64,000 nucleotides of DNA, taken from NCBI RefSeq assembly GCF_030317115.1, contig NZ_JASZYF010000012.1:62001-126000 (forward strand). Direction: 5' to 3'. The DNA comes from Variovorax gracilis (GTDB taxonomy: Bacteria > Pseudomonadota > Gammaproteobacteria > Burkholderiales > Burkholderiaceae_C). Shown here in pieces: positions 52,137 through 61,217 of this stretch. The notes below the pieces were generated by a model that worked only from the letters and a program-made list of their open reading frames with translations, was not told the origin of the DNA and searched no databases. Within the stretch, counting starts at the first letter, position 1; every line of letters starts with the position of its first letter. Both the position numbers and the translations under genes were made by a program.

Positions 52137-52937
52137 CTAGCTCGTGCGCAAGAAGCGCAGGACGACGAAGCCAAGGCCTGCCGCGACCGCCACCGAGGAG
52201 ATGGCACCGACCATCACGACGACGACGTCCGTGGAGGATTCCTCGGGACCGCTCTGCGGCGGCGTCGAAGCCTTCAGGCTCGCTGTGCCCTCGGAAGAAG
52301 CGAACGGACTGTACAGGGCGCCAGCCGAGCCATTGGTATCGGCGAGCGCAGACGCTTGCGCCGCAACCGTCGATCCGGACTGTGTTCCGGCGGCCTGGTT
52401 GCCGGGCCCGTAGGCCCGGTGATTGCCGAGGATCAGCGGGAGGTCCGACTTGCATTCGAGCATGGTTGCTCCACTTGACGCGAGCTTGATCTCGAACTGT
52501 GCCGTGTCTTCGGTCCCAGTCTCGCCAGCGTCGGTGAAGGTAAAGATGATCGACGCAGCCAGTCCGTTGAAGGTCCCGAGGCCTTCGCCGTAAAAGGTCT
52601 CCATGCGAGTGGCGGGACGATTCTGAGCAGCGGGCTTGTCCCAGCTGCACAGGCCCTTTTTCAAACGGGTCAGATGGAAGTCCGAACCGCCGGACAGACC
52701 GATCTCCAACCTGTTGGGCCCTGCGACGTCGGATCTTTCGACATCAGTCCCCGTTGCGCAGTTCAATTCGAACGTGTGGGTCACCCTTTGCAGGGTGACA
52801 TCAGGGCAGAAGAAGGCGCCACTGCCTGTCATGCGGCCGGCTTCGTAAGCCCATGCGGGTCCCAGCATCATCCACGCGGTTGCCACCGTGCAAAGGATTC
52901 GGGACATGTGCATGGGCTTGCGACGCTCAGCCTTCAC
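52137..52937 (-). CDS. Exported hypothetical protein with C-terminal membrane anchor
   Basis: 266 residues from the GTG at 52937, which overlaps the stop of the hydrolase gene (GTGA); ATG at 52913 is possible. Signal peptide around ILCTVATAWMMLGPAWAYE. The mature part is Cys-containing and beta-rich (GSGAFFCPDVTLQRVTHTFELNCATG, CSWDKPAAQNRPATRMETFYGEGLGTF), followed by a Ser/Thr/Ala/Pro-rich linker (about 190-230) and a final membrane segment (VVVVMVGAISSVAVAAGLGFVVLRFL) with a short RTS end. A surface or periplasmic protein anchored at the C-terminus. No family recognised. Probably translated with the CocE-type hydrolase. Confidence 0.7.
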   Translation of the reverse strand: MKAERRKPMHMSRILCTVATAWMMLGPAWAYEAGRMTGSGAFFCPDVTLQRVTHTFELNCATGTDVERSDVAGPNRLEIGLSGGSDFHLTRLKKGLCSWDKPAAQNRPATRMETFYGEGLGTFNGLAASIIFTFTDAGETGTEDTAQFEIKLASSGATMLECKSDLPLILGNHRAYGPGNQAAGTQSGSTVAAQASALADTNGSAGALYSPFASSEGTASLKASTPPQSGPEESSTDVVVVMVGAISSVAVAAGLGFVVLRFLRTS

Positions 52938-54910
52938 GGACTCGGGATTCGCACCGTGGTGGCAACAGGCAACTCCAGACGCGAGGTGTGGTGCCTGTCA
53001 TGCAATACGACCTGCAGCGCCGAGACACTGAGCACGCTTTCCGAGTCGTCCAGGCCGGTGTTCAGGTTGCGGGCGAACTGGGGAAAGTTCGATGAGGAGA
53101 TTTCGACCCGGATGCGATGGCCCTTCTTGAAGACGGTGCCGGCGTTGCCGAGTTCGATGGTGTACTCGTACGGCGTGAGAGGCCGAATCAGGCTCGGTGG
53201 CGACTTCGAGCCTTCACGGAACCGCGCCCGTACGAGTCGGTCGAGCACGTTGTGCGCAAAGCCATCCAGATGCACATCCACCAGCTTGGCGGTGAAGTCC
53301 GTGTCGCGCGCCGACGAAGCGGCCCACAGCACCACCTTGACAGGTCCGATGACTGCCATGTCCTCCGCCAGCGGCTCGCTCGTGTAGACGAGGACGTCGT
53401 TGCGCGCTTCGACTCGCGTCTGATCGTGGGCGCCGGCGGCCAGCAACTGAGGCTGGCAGCACAGATTCCCGCCTACGGTCGGTACCGGGTCGTTCGGGTG
53501 ATAGACGAACTGGTCGGGAATGCTGGAGCGCAGTTCCTCCAGAAGACGGCGCCTGCCGCCGTTCGATGCGGAATCCTCCCAAGGCGGGGTGGAATCCAGC
53601 TTGCCGTCGCCCGCGCTGCTGTTGGCTCGCCCGGCACTGGTGAAGAAGTAGGTGGTGTTGCGCGTGCCGGGCAGCGGGTATTGATCTGCGTGGACCCAGA
53701 AGCCGCTGCCTTGGGTCCCGGTGTCCGGCGGATTCAGAACATAGAGTTGGACGGCCGGGTCCCTCTCCACGCCGTTGCTGATGCCCTTGAGATAGCGGTC
53801 GAAGAAGCGCAGCTCGGTGGTGATCGGTGGGCTCGCCGTGCCCCAGCTGACTTGTCCGCTGGTGCCCGCATGCCCGCAGCAGGTCATGATCAGCTTGCTT
53901 CCTTCACGAGCCTCGGCGGTGCCACCATTGGCCCTCATGCCCTGGAAGTTCCTGACGGTCCCCACCTGGAAGATGTCGTACCAGGCGCCGCTGTTGAGCG
54001 TCGGCACGCGCACGTTCTGATAGCGCGGCTCGACATCGAGGGCCTGCCAGTAGGCATCGTAGTCGGGGTGGTCAAGCCACTCGTAATAGTACGGTGCGAT
54101 CGACCTGAATTCGGGGAATGCCTTCAGGGGAAGTTGCCACACCCAGTTCGAGGTCAGCTCGCGGTTGCTGCGTTCGGTGAAGGCCGCCACCTGCGCATTC
54201 GCCTCTTCACGCGACATGCCGGAGGCGAGGAGCTGGCGAAGCATTGTTTCCTTTCCCAATGTGAGAGGAATCCAGCTCTGGGCAAACCAAAGCGCGAACG
54301 CCCCGTTCACATAAGTCCAGTGATCGTGATAGTCGGATGCGGTGATGTTGGGGGAGATCGCCGCCAGGCTCGGAGGGGTCTGGATCGCTGGCTGCCATTG
54401 CGTCAAGCCGACGTACGAGCCGCTGAACGTGCCCACTTTCCCGGTTGACCAAGGCTGGCGCGCTGCCCACTCGATGGCGTCGTAGCCGTCGTTCGCTTCC
54501 TGGCGCATCGCATCGAAAATGCCATCCGAGCGGTACAGCCCGCGAACGTCCTGGTTGAGGGCCGCGTAGCCGTTGCGTGCATAGGTCTGCAGTGCCGTGT
54601 TGGCGCAGCTGACGTCCGCGGGCGCCCCATTGCGGTTGTAAGGGGTCCGCTGCATGACGACCGGATAGCGGCCCGCCGCCAATGGAAGGTAAACCTCCGT
54701 TGCCAGCCGAACGCCATCGCGAGTCGTTGCGTATTCGATGTGGCAAGTGACGTCTGGCGCAGATTGGCCGTGCGCCAGACCGGCGGCACAGAACACCAAT
54801 CCCGCCAACGCCTGCAGGACAACCGGTTTGCCTGAACGGTCGCCACAAGTCAGCGCGACGCTGCTCGCAAGCTCTGCATGTCCATGGCACGTGTCGGGTG
54901 GGAGGTTCAT
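52934..54910 (-). CDS. CocE/NonD family hydrolase (X-Pro dipeptidyl-peptidase S15-like)
   Basis: 658 residues from the ATG at 54910, chosen because AAGGAG lies six bases upstream. A signal-like hydrophobic segment (VLQALAGLVFCAAGLAHGQSA) suggests export. Then the S15 fold: TRDGVRLATEVYLPLAAGRYPVVMQRTPYNR, LNQDVRGLYRSDGIFDAM, nucleophile Ser in GTFSGSYVGLTQW, later His in TCCGHAGTSG, and a C-terminal jelly-roll (RVRIEISSSNFPQFARNLNTG). Relatives cleave esters, amides or X-Pro peptides (cocaine esterase, glutaryl-7-ACA acylase). First gene of a two-gene unit. Confidence 0.87.
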   Translation of the reverse strand: MNLPPDTCHGHAELASSVALTCGDRSGKPVVLQALAGLVFCAAGLAHGQSAPDVTCHIEYATTRDGVRLATEVYLPLAAGRYPVVMQRTPYNRNGAPADVSCANTALQTYARNGYAALNQDVRGLYRSDGIFDAMRQEANDGYDAIEWAARQPWSTGKVGTFSGSYVGLTQWQPAIQTPPSLAAISPNITASDYHDHWTYVNGAFALWFAQSWIPLTLGKETMLRQLLASGMSREEANAQVAAFTERSNRELTSNWVWQLPLKAFPEFRSIAPYYYEWLDHPDYDAYWQALDVEPRYQNVRVPTLNSGAWYDIFQVGTVRNFQGMRANGGTAEAREGSKLIMTCCGHAGTSGQVSWGTASPPITTELRFFDRYLKGISNGVERDPAVQLYVLNPPDTGTQGSGFWVHADQYPLPGTRNTTYFFTSAGRANSSAGDGKLDSTPPWEDSASNGGRRRLLEELRSSIPDQFVYHPNDPVPTVGGNLCCQPQLLAAGAHDQTRVEARNDVLVYTSEPLAEDMAVIGPVKVVLWAASSARDTDFTAKLVDVHLDGFAHNVLDRLVRARFREGSKSPPSLIRPLTPYEYTIELGNAGTVFKKGHRIRVEISSSNFPQFARNLNTGLDDSESVLSVSALQVVLHDRHHTSRLELPVATTVRIPSP

Positions 54911-55218
54911 CAGGCTCTCCTTGTGCATGTCCGGCCAAGCACGACGCTTTGGCCCGTCGTGGAGCTGAGAAATATAGACAGCGTGCCGCAAGGTTCAAGC
55001 AGCGATGTCATGTGAAAAGACATGCCTGTGCGTTGCCGGCCGCGCTCTATCGCGGGTGCACATCCAGCCCTGTGGTCTTGCCCCTCCTGAGCTTGGATTG
55101 AGATGCGAAAGGCAGGCATCGTCCGCGCGGAAGTCAGACAACGCGGGCTTCGCCGACTTTCTGATCCCGCGCATTGCGCTTCGCGAGGCATCGCGAAGCC
55201 ACGCGTCTCCCTGGAGTG
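54911..55218. other. Intergenic region between two minus-strand exported-protein genes
   Basis: 308 bases with no gene. It should contain the promoter of the CocE-type gene; CATGT / ACATG arms flank GAAAAG near 55010-55025. No terminator with a clear T run is seen. Confidence 0.4.
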
Positions 55219-55587
55219 CTATTGAGCCTTCAGCGTCACAACCTCGCCGTTCCTGTTGCGGCGATACAGGAGGTTCTCGCCGACGATGCGGACCTGGTTG
55301 CAGGTCTTCCCATTGACGGGATCGTCCACGCAAAGACTTCCGTCCTCGGTGCGCCAGGTCCCGAACTCCTTGGCCTGCGGGAAGATGACGTCGAACTTGC
55401 CGTCGCTGCGGAAGTTGAACTGGGCACTGATCCCGTCCTGACGGGTTCCGACGAACTTCTTGTCCTTGATGAACTCCGTGATCTCCGCAGCCTTCGGTAC
55501 CGGTGCATCGGGTGGAAAGGCCGGCAGCCCCTGGGCCCAGGCGGACGAGCACAGAGCCAGTGTCAGGCTTGCGAGGATGGTTTTCAT
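55219..55587 (-). CDS. Exported hypothetical protein, 122 aa
   Basis: Signal peptide MKTILASLTLALCSSAWAQ, then a small beta-rich mature domain: ITEFIKDKKFVGTRQDGISAQFNFRSDGKFDVIFPQAKEFGTWRTEDGSLCVDDPVNGKTCNQVRIVGENLLYRRNRNGEVVTL. The pattern of turns (G-T-W-R, C..C) resembles lipocalin-like periplasmic proteins of the DUF995 kind, but the family call is uncertain. Two Cys in the mature part could form a disulfide. Same strand as, and 37 bases downstream of, the lipoprotein gene at 55625. Confidence 0.7.
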   Translation of the reverse strand: MKTILASLTLALCSSAWAQGLPAFPPDAPVPKAAEITEFIKDKKFVGTRQDGISAQFNFRSDGKFDVIFPQAKEFGTWRTEDGSLCVDDPVNGKTCNQVRIVGENLLYRRNRNGEVVTLKAQ

Positions 55588-55624
55588 GGACTGCCTTTCA
55601 GGTTGAAATCGTCGCGCCAGGAAG

Positions 55625-56119
55625 TCAGCTGCCGAAGCGGACCTCGCCGTATCTCTCCGCCTTCATGGACGGCGTCATGTTTTCCGGTGCCATGAAGAGC
55701 CTTGCGTCCATCCGGTAGACCGCGTAGCAGGACTTCTCGGTCGCTACCTTTCCGTTGTCCTTGGTGATCCAGTCGATATGGAGACAGTAGGTCTTGTCGT
55801 GCAGGGCCCATCGCCCGTGTCCCCATGCGCCAGTCGTGGGGGTGCGGCCATATTCCATCGTCATGGTGGTCTGAGCGACGAAGGTGCCGTCGGCCCCGCT
55901 GGTCCAGCGCTGCACGGCGCCGTTCGGGGTGAGCCGGACAAGGACCGTTCCGGGGCGAGCCAATCCATTGAGCTCCCCCGCAGAGAGAATCTTGCCTTCG
56001 CGCACAAGATCATCCCCGGTGACGGAGGTGAGCTGGATGGAGCTGCCACCAGTCGCACACCCGCCGGCGGCAAGCGCCATGCCGGCGAAGCCGACGAGTC
56101 GGCTGCCCAGTGCCCGCAT
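55625..56119 (-). CDS. Putative lipoprotein
   Basis: About 164 residues from the ATG at 56119 (56155 is an alternative). The start MRALGSRLVGFAGMALAAGGCATG carries a lipobox-like LAAGGC, so the mature protein is probably lipid-anchored. The mature domain reads LVREGKILSAGELNGLARPGTVLVRLTPNGAVQRWTSGADGTFVAQTTM, then CLHIDWITKDNGKVATEKSCYAVYRMDARLFMAPE. The layout (a 'G-x-W-...-C..I.W...-....C..VY' pattern) is like that of the neighbouring protein at 55219, so both may be distant relatives made by duplication. Confidence 0.65.
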   Translation of the reverse strand: MRALGSRLVGFAGMALAAGGCATGGSSIQLTSVTGDDLVREGKILSAGELNGLARPGTVLVRLTPNGAVQRWTSGADGTFVAQTTMTMEYGRTPTTGAWGHGRWALHDKTYCLHIDWITKDNGKVATEKSCYAVYRMDARLFMAPENMTPSMKAERYGEVRFGS

Positions 56120-56369
56120 GCAGGACGGAAATCGGCATCTTGGCAGCGTGAGCATGGTTGCCGGGGATCTTAGATGACCTCGGCTGGACTGCAAGCTTTA
56201 GTTCTACTGAAGATGCTCTTGCGGACAACGCGGTGCGGCTGTATCGGATGGACCTTTCGGCGACTGATCATCTCCGTGCGACGGCGTAACGAGAGTGATC
56301 GCGTGGGGTGGCTCCGTCGATGGGGATCTTTTGTCGTGCACGAACTGGGTCGCTCTTCCACATCGGACT

Positions 56370-56638
56370 TCAGGGCGATACGTTGTCGGACATTCGTTTC
56401 TCCGCGCCCCTTGTGTTCACGTAGAGCGCGTAGATCGAGTGACTGCTGGCCATGAAGAGGCGATTGTTGTCCGCGCCGCCGAAGCAGAGGTTTGCGCAAC
56501 GCTCGGGAAGCCTGATGTGGCCGATGGCGCTCCCTTGAGGGTTGAAGACCATCACACCGTCCAAGGCGCCTGCGTCGGCGTCTGCCGAGCCGTCGCTGCC
56601 CCAGCCTGCCCAGATGTTGCCGTCCGCATCGCGCGCAG
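56370..56638 (-). pseudogene. C-terminal remnant of an SMP-30/gluconolactonase gene
   Basis: The minus-strand frame reads DADGNIWAGWGSDGSADADA, then GALDGVMVFNPQGSAIGHIRLPERCANLCFGGADNNRLFMASSHSIYALYVNTRGA, the typical last blades of an SMP-30-type lactonase. An in-frame stop stands just upstream of the fragment, at the join with the plus-strand LysR remnant. Sugar-acid lactonases are expected next to the dehydratases that follow, so the parent gene belonged to this region. Confidence 0.75.
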
Positions 56639-57211
56639 TTCACGTCCGCGCATCCGGACGTGGTGGTCGTGTTGAACCACGCACAGACTGCGGACCAAGT
56701 CGCCGCGCTGCGACAGGGGCGCGTGCAGATCGTTTTCGAGCGATGGCTTCCGGACGAACCGGACATTCGCGGCGCATTTCTCACGCGCGAGCCGCTGTTC
56801 CTCGCGCTCAGCGAGCGCCACCCGCTGGCGCAACGGGACGTGGTCGACTTGAAGGCGCTTCAGGGGGAGACGCTGATCACCGGCGCCGCGCCCAACCTGA
56901 TCGCGGGCGCGCTCGAAATCTGCCGAAGGCATGGGTTCGAACCGAAGTTCGCCGCGCCGGTCCATGACGTGGTGACGGCGACCCTCTCGGTGATCACCGG
57001 GCGCGTCGTGTCCCTGGTGCCCGAATCCATGCTGAACGTGCATTTCCCGGGCATTGCGTATCGTCCGCTCAAGACCGGCGCAGAAGCATCGATGGATCTG
57101 CATTTCTATCGGCTCAAGGACGAAGCGTCGCCTTTGCTCGACGCGATGCTCCGGACCATCGATGAGTTCATCCGTCTGAGGGACGCCGGACGACTGCCGC
57201 CAGGGGCGTGA
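56636..57211 (+). pseudogene. LysR-family regulator lacking its DNA-binding domain
   Basis: The frame begins QFTSAHPDVVVVLNHAQTADQVAALRQGRVQIVFERWLPDEPDIRG and continues as a complete LysR effector domain (REPLFLALSERHPLAQRDVVDLKALQGETLITG, SVITGRVVSLVPESML) to the stop at 57211. The N-terminal helix-turn-helix and linker, about 110 residues, are missing; the sequence to the left belongs to the lactonase remnant on the other strand. It is therefore a truncated, probably inactive gene. Confidence 0.8.
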
Positions 57212-57354
57212 CGCGTCTTTGAGGATGGTGTCGGTCGTCCCGCTATCTGGGACGGCGCGGGGATTCGCGAGCGTCGGAGCGCGTAGCGGGCTTTACGATG
57301 AACACGTGTCCATCCAAGATGAAGCCTCCACATTGACGAGGCAACAAGACGGAC

Positions 57355-58443
57355 ATGTACATCAGTGAACAGCTCCTCAACCCCGACGAACGTAGGCTGC
57401 GTCTGTCGACCCAGCTCGGCGTGCAGCACGTCGTGCTCGACAACCGCGGCACCGAACTGGTTTCGGCCGCGGGTGGCGTCAGCGCCTGGGACGCCTCAAA
57501 GCTGCGCGACTATCGCCAATGGGTCGAAGGCTTCGACCTCCGGCTGGATGTCTTCGCGCTGGATGTCGGCTCCATCCTGCTCGATTCGCTGACCGACATC
57601 GAGAGCGCGAAGAAGCAGCGCGCCATGCTGGCGCAGAACATCCGGAAGGCGGCCGACGCAGGCATCACCTGCCTCAAGTACAACGTCCAGATGGTGGGCA
57701 TCACGCGAACCGGCCTCAAGCCAGGGCGGGGTGGTGCCAGGAATTCGGGCTTCGTCCATGCCGAGTACTCGGCCACTGACGACCAGAAGCACTCGTACTG
57801 GGGAGTCGGCTATCCGAGCAACCAGGAAGAGGGCGGTTCCGCCTCGGCGATGCTCTGCGGCCAGAAGATGGCGCGCGAGGTGCCGCCCGTGACCGAGAAG
57901 GCCGGGTGGGATGCGATCGAGTTCCTGGTCGAGGGGCTGGTGCCCGCGGCCGACAAGGCCGGTGTACGGCTGGCATGCCACCCGCACGACCCTGCGTATC
58001 CGGTCGGCGGACTCAACGGGATCGAGCACGTGGTCGGCTCGGCCGATGGCCTGCGCAAGTTCCTGGCGTTGTCGCCGAGCAAGAACCATGGCCTCAACTT
58101 CTGCCAGGGCACGGTAGCCGAGATGTTCAAGGAGCCCGGCAAGGCGATGATTCCGGTGATCGAGGAAATTGCCTCGACGGGACGCATCTTCATGGTCCAC
58201 TTCCGCAACATCCGCGGCGGCTACCTCGACTTCCAGGAGGTGTTTCCGGACGAGGGCGATGTCGACATGTTCCAGGCCATCAAGGCCTACCAGCGCGGCG
58301 GCTATGCTGGCCCGCTCTGCCCCGACCACGTGCCGGTCTCGGAGATCGACGAGGGCCGGGAGCGCTTCATGTCCTTCGCGCTCGGCTACACGCGGGGCTT
58401 GCTGCAGGCCGCGGGCACGTGGTCGACAGCGGCCCGGAACTGA
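57355..58443 (+). CDS. uxuA: Mannonate dehydratase (UxuA family)
   Basis: 362 residues. The UxuA signatures are visible: VGITRTGLKPGRGGARNSGF, LACHPHDPAYPVGGLNGIEHVVG (metal-binding His), GLNFCQGTVAEMF (metal-binding Cys), IFMVHFRNIRGGYLDFQEVFPDEGDVDM and CPDHVPV. The enzyme converts D-mannonate to 2-keto-3-deoxygluconate in glucuronate catabolism, using Mn or Fe in a TIM barrel. It is slightly shorter than the E. coli enzyme (about 394), as usual for the short branch, so a related aldonate substrate is possible. It is 13 bases in front of the IlvD-type dehydratase gene. Confidence 0.85.
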   Translation: MYISEQLLNPDERRLRLSTQLGVQHVVLDNRGTELVSAAGGVSAWDASKLRDYRQWVEGFDLRLDVFALDVGSILLDSLTDIESAKKQRAMLAQNIRKAADAGITCLKYNVQMVGITRTGLKPGRGGARNSGFVHAEYSATDDQKHSYWGVGYPSNQEEGGSASAMLCGQKMAREVPPVTEKAGWDAIEFLVEGLVPAADKAGVRLACHPHDPAYPVGGLNGIEHVVGSADGLRKFLALSPSKNHGLNFCQGTVAEMFKEPGKAMIPVIEEIASTGRIFMVHFRNIRGGYLDFQEVFPDEGDVDMFQAIKAYQRGGYAGPLCPDHVPVSEIDEGRERFMSFALGYTRGLLQAAGTWSTAARN

Positions 58444-58456
58444 AGTACATCGCTGT

Positions 58457-60187
58457 ATGGCCGAACTCAGGAAACTGCGCAGCCAACGCTGGCTCGCCGA
58501 CGACGACTTCCGCACCTTCAACCATCGCAGTCGCATCATGCAGATGGGCTACGACCGGAAGGACTGGGAAGGCAAGCCCCTGGTCGCGATCATGAACAGC
58601 TGGTCGGACTACAACCCCTGCCACATGCACTTCCGCCAGCGCGTCGACGACGTCAAGCGGGGCGTGCTGCAGGCCGGCGGCTTTCCGCTGGAGATGCCCA
58701 CCCTCTCGCTCAACGACTCGATCGTGAAGCCTTCCGCGCTGCTCTACCGCAACATGATGGCGATGGAGGTGGAGGAGATGATCCGCTGCTATCCGGTCGA
58801 TGCCGTGGTGCTGATGGGCGGTTGCGACAAGACGACTCCGGCCATGCTGCTCGGGGCCACGAGTGCGGATGTGCCCGCGATCTTCCTGCCGGCCGGACCC
58901 ATGCTGCGCGGCAACTCGCGCGGCAAGACCCTCGGCTCCGGCTCCGATGCGTTCAAGTTCTGGGACGACCGGCGCGCGGGCCTCATCACCGAGCCCGAGT
59001 GGGACAGCATCATCAGCGGCATCGCGCGCAGCCCCGGCACCTGCATGACGATGGGAACGGCCAGCACCATGACCGCGATTGCCGAGGCGCTCGGCATGGC
59101 CTTGCCCGGCGCGTCGAGCGTGCCCGCGGTCGAGGCCGGCCACCAGCGCATGTCGGCGCAGGTCGGCCGTCGCATCGTCGAGATGGTGCACGAGGACCTG
59201 CGGCCCTCGCGCATCCAGAGCCGCAACGCTTTCCTGAACGCCATCACGGTGGCCATGGCGATGGGTTGCTCGACCAACGCGATCATTCACGTGATTGCCA
59301 TGGCGCGGCGCGCCAAGGCCGACATCAGCCTCGACGACTTCGACGCGATCAGCCGTCGGGTGCCGGTGATCGCGAACGTCAGGCCCAGCGGCACGAGCCA
59401 GTACCTGATGGAAGACTTCTACTTCGCCGGTGGCCTGCCCGCCCTGATGAAGCGCATCGACTCGCATTTGCATCTCGGCGAGCCCACTGTCACCGGCAAG
59501 ACCGTCGGCGAAAACATCGAAGGCGCCCAGGTCTACAACGACGACGTGATCCGGGCCCTGGACAACCCGGTCTACACCGAAGGCGCACTGGCGCGCCTCA
59601 AGGGCAACCTGGCGCCCGACGGATGCGTGATCAAGCCGAGCGCGATGAGCGCGAAGTTCCTGAAGCACAGCGGGCCGGCAGTGGTGTTCGACGACTACCC
59701 GTCGCTCAAGAAGATGCTTGACGACGAAGACGCCGACATCACGGAGGACCACGTGATCGTGCTGCGAAACGCCGGCCCCAAGGGCGGCCCGGGCATGCCT
59801 GAATGGGGCATGGTGCCGATTCCGGTGAAGCTGCTGAAGCAGGGCGTTCGCGACATGCTGCGGGTGAGCGACGCGCGCATGAGCGGCACCAGCTACGGCG
59901 CCTGCGCACTGCATGTCGCGCCCGAGGCGTACATCGGCGGCAACCTTGCGCTGGTGCGAACCGGCGACATCATCAGCATCGACGTGCCGAACCGTACGCT
60001 CGATGTGCAGGTCAGCGATGAAGAACTGGCGCGTCGACGCGCCGGATGGACCCCCCCGCCGCCGCGCTTCGGCCGTGGCTACGGATGGATGTTCACCGAG
60101 CACATCCTGCAGGCAGATCAGGGCTGCGACATGGACTTCCTGCAAACGCAGTTTGGCGAGTCCGCGGGAGAGCCCGACATCTTCTGA
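58457..60187 (+). CDS. IlvD/Edd-family sugar-acid dehydratase
   Basis: 576 residues. The iron-sulfur cluster Cys positions are visible in NPCHMHF, MGGCDKTTPAMLLGA and GTCMTMGTASTM; catalytic and metal region GMALPGASSVPAVEAGHQRM, and the Ser/Lys-containing end SDARMSGTSYGACALHVAPEAYIGGNLALVRTGD. The length and the 'SWSDYNPCHMHF' start fit the L-arabinonate/D-xylonate/D-galactonate dehydratase branch rather than true IlvD (about 610). It yields a 2-keto-3-deoxy sugar acid. Co-transcribed with uxuA (13-base gap). Confidence 0.87.
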   Translation: MAELRKLRSQRWLADDDFRTFNHRSRIMQMGYDRKDWEGKPLVAIMNSWSDYNPCHMHFRQRVDDVKRGVLQAGGFPLEMPTLSLNDSIVKPSALLYRNMMAMEVEEMIRCYPVDAVVLMGGCDKTTPAMLLGATSADVPAIFLPAGPMLRGNSRGKTLGSGSDAFKFWDDRRAGLITEPEWDSIISGIARSPGTCMTMGTASTMTAIAEALGMALPGASSVPAVEAGHQRMSAQVGRRIVEMVHEDLRPSRIQSRNAFLNAITVAMAMGCSTNAIIHVIAMARRAKADISLDDFDAISRRVPVIANVRPSGTSQYLMEDFYFAGGLPALMKRIDSHLHLGEPTVTGKTVGENIEGAQVYNDDVIRALDNPVYTEGALARLKGNLAPDGCVIKPSAMSAKFLKHSGPAVVFDDYPSLKKMLDDEDADITEDHVIVLRNAGPKGGPGMPEWGMVPIPVKLLKQGVRDMLRVSDARMSGTSYGACALHVAPEAYIGGNLALVRTGDIISIDVPNRTLDVQVSDEELARRRAGWTPPPPRFGRGYGWMFTEHILQADQGCDMDFLQTQFGESAGEPDIF

Positions 60188-60218
60188 GCGTTCGCGCCGC
60201 GGGCGACCAAGCCAGCTG

Positions 60219-61217
60219 TCAGGCACTGTCGCGGATCGCCAGCGAGAAGCCCACGTCGTGGATTCGCGCGCCTGCGGGCGGATCACGGCGCAGGCGCTGC
60301 GCAAGCAGTTCGCCAGTACGTTCGCCCAAGGCGCGAGAGTCGATCCGCACCGTGGTGAGCGGCGGGACACAGGCGGCGGCCACCGGAAGGTCTGAAAAGC
60401 CCACGACCGACAAGTCGCGGGGTACTGCCAGGCCACGACGCCTGCATTCGAGCAATGCCCCGAGCGCGAGGGTGTCATTGCTGCAGAACACGCCTTGCAG
60501 GTCCGGCGCGCTGGCCAGCAGTCGCGAGAGGCCGGCGGCACCGTCGTCGATGGAAGAGGGCGGTGCCGTGGCCTGCACCATCACGTCGCCGGCCCCTGCC
60601 CGTGCAATGGCGCTCCGGTAGCCTTGCAGGCGTTTGCGTGCGCGGTCCTCGTCCGCCCCGAGAAAGCCGAAGCGGCGGCAGCCGCGTGCCAGCAGGTGCG
60701 CGGCCACGGCCTCCCCCGTCGCCTCGTTGGAGAAGCCGACCACCATGTCGATCGGGTCGTCGCAAAGGTCCCAGCATTCGACCGTCGGGATGCCCGCTTT
60801 TTGCAGCTTGGATCGGATGCCGGCGTTGTGCGAGGTGCCCGTGAGCACCAGTGCATCGACGCGGCGGCCGATGAACGCGTCGACCAGTTTCTCTTCGGCA
60901 TCGACGTCGTAGCCCGTCTGGCCCAGCAGCAACTGGTAGCCCGCCGTGCCAAGCACTTGAGAAAGGCCGTCCATGGTGTCGGCGAACCAGGCGTTCGACA
61001 GTGTCGGCACGATGGCGCCGACGATGCGGGACCGGCTCGATGCCAGCGTGCCGGCGTTGAGATTCGGGACATAGCCGAGCCGCGCCACCGCTTCCTGGAC
61101 CGCCGCGCGCGTGGCGGGGGCAACGCTGTCGGGATCGCTCAGCACGCGCGAGACGGTGACACGTGCCACGCCCGCGGCTCTCGCCACGTCCGACATCAGC
61201 ACTTTCGTGGCGTTCAC
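60219..61217 (-). CDS. LacI-family transcriptional regulator (GntR-gluconate type)
   Basis: 332 residues; starts with GTG at 61217 overlapping the upstream lacI stop (GTGA). Helix-turn-helix: LMSDVARAAGVARVTVSRVLSDPDSVAPATRAAVQEAVARLGYVPN, hinge ASSRSRIVGAIVPTLSNAWFADTM, then effector domain with LLLGQTGYDVDAEEKLVDAFIGRRVDALVLTG. It closely resembles the neighbouring LacI protein, so the two arose by tandem duplication. Convergent with the dehydratase gene. Probably one of them reads the operators at 62285-62385. Confidence 0.9.
   Translation of the reverse strand: MNATKVLMSDVARAAGVARVTVSRVLSDPDSVAPATRAAVQEAVARLGYVPNLNAGTLASSRSRIVGAIVPTLSNAWFADTMDGLSQVLGTAGYQLLLGQTGYDVDAEEKLVDAFIGRRVDALVLTGTSHNAGIRSKLQKAGIPTVECWDLCDDPIDMVVGFSNEATGEAVAAHLLARGCRRFGFLGADEDRARKRLQGYRSAIARAGAGDVMVQATAPPSSIDDGAAGLSRLLASAPDLQGVFCSNDTLALGALLECRRRGLAVPRDLSVVGFSDLPVAAACVPPLTTVRIDSRALGERTGELLAQRLRRDPPAGARIHDVGFSLAIRDSA

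Noticed and set aside
55236-55508. Arg/Ser-rich minus-strand frame inside the small exported protein gene
   Set aside because: Out-of-frame shadow of the gene at 55219-55587, which has a clear signal peptide.
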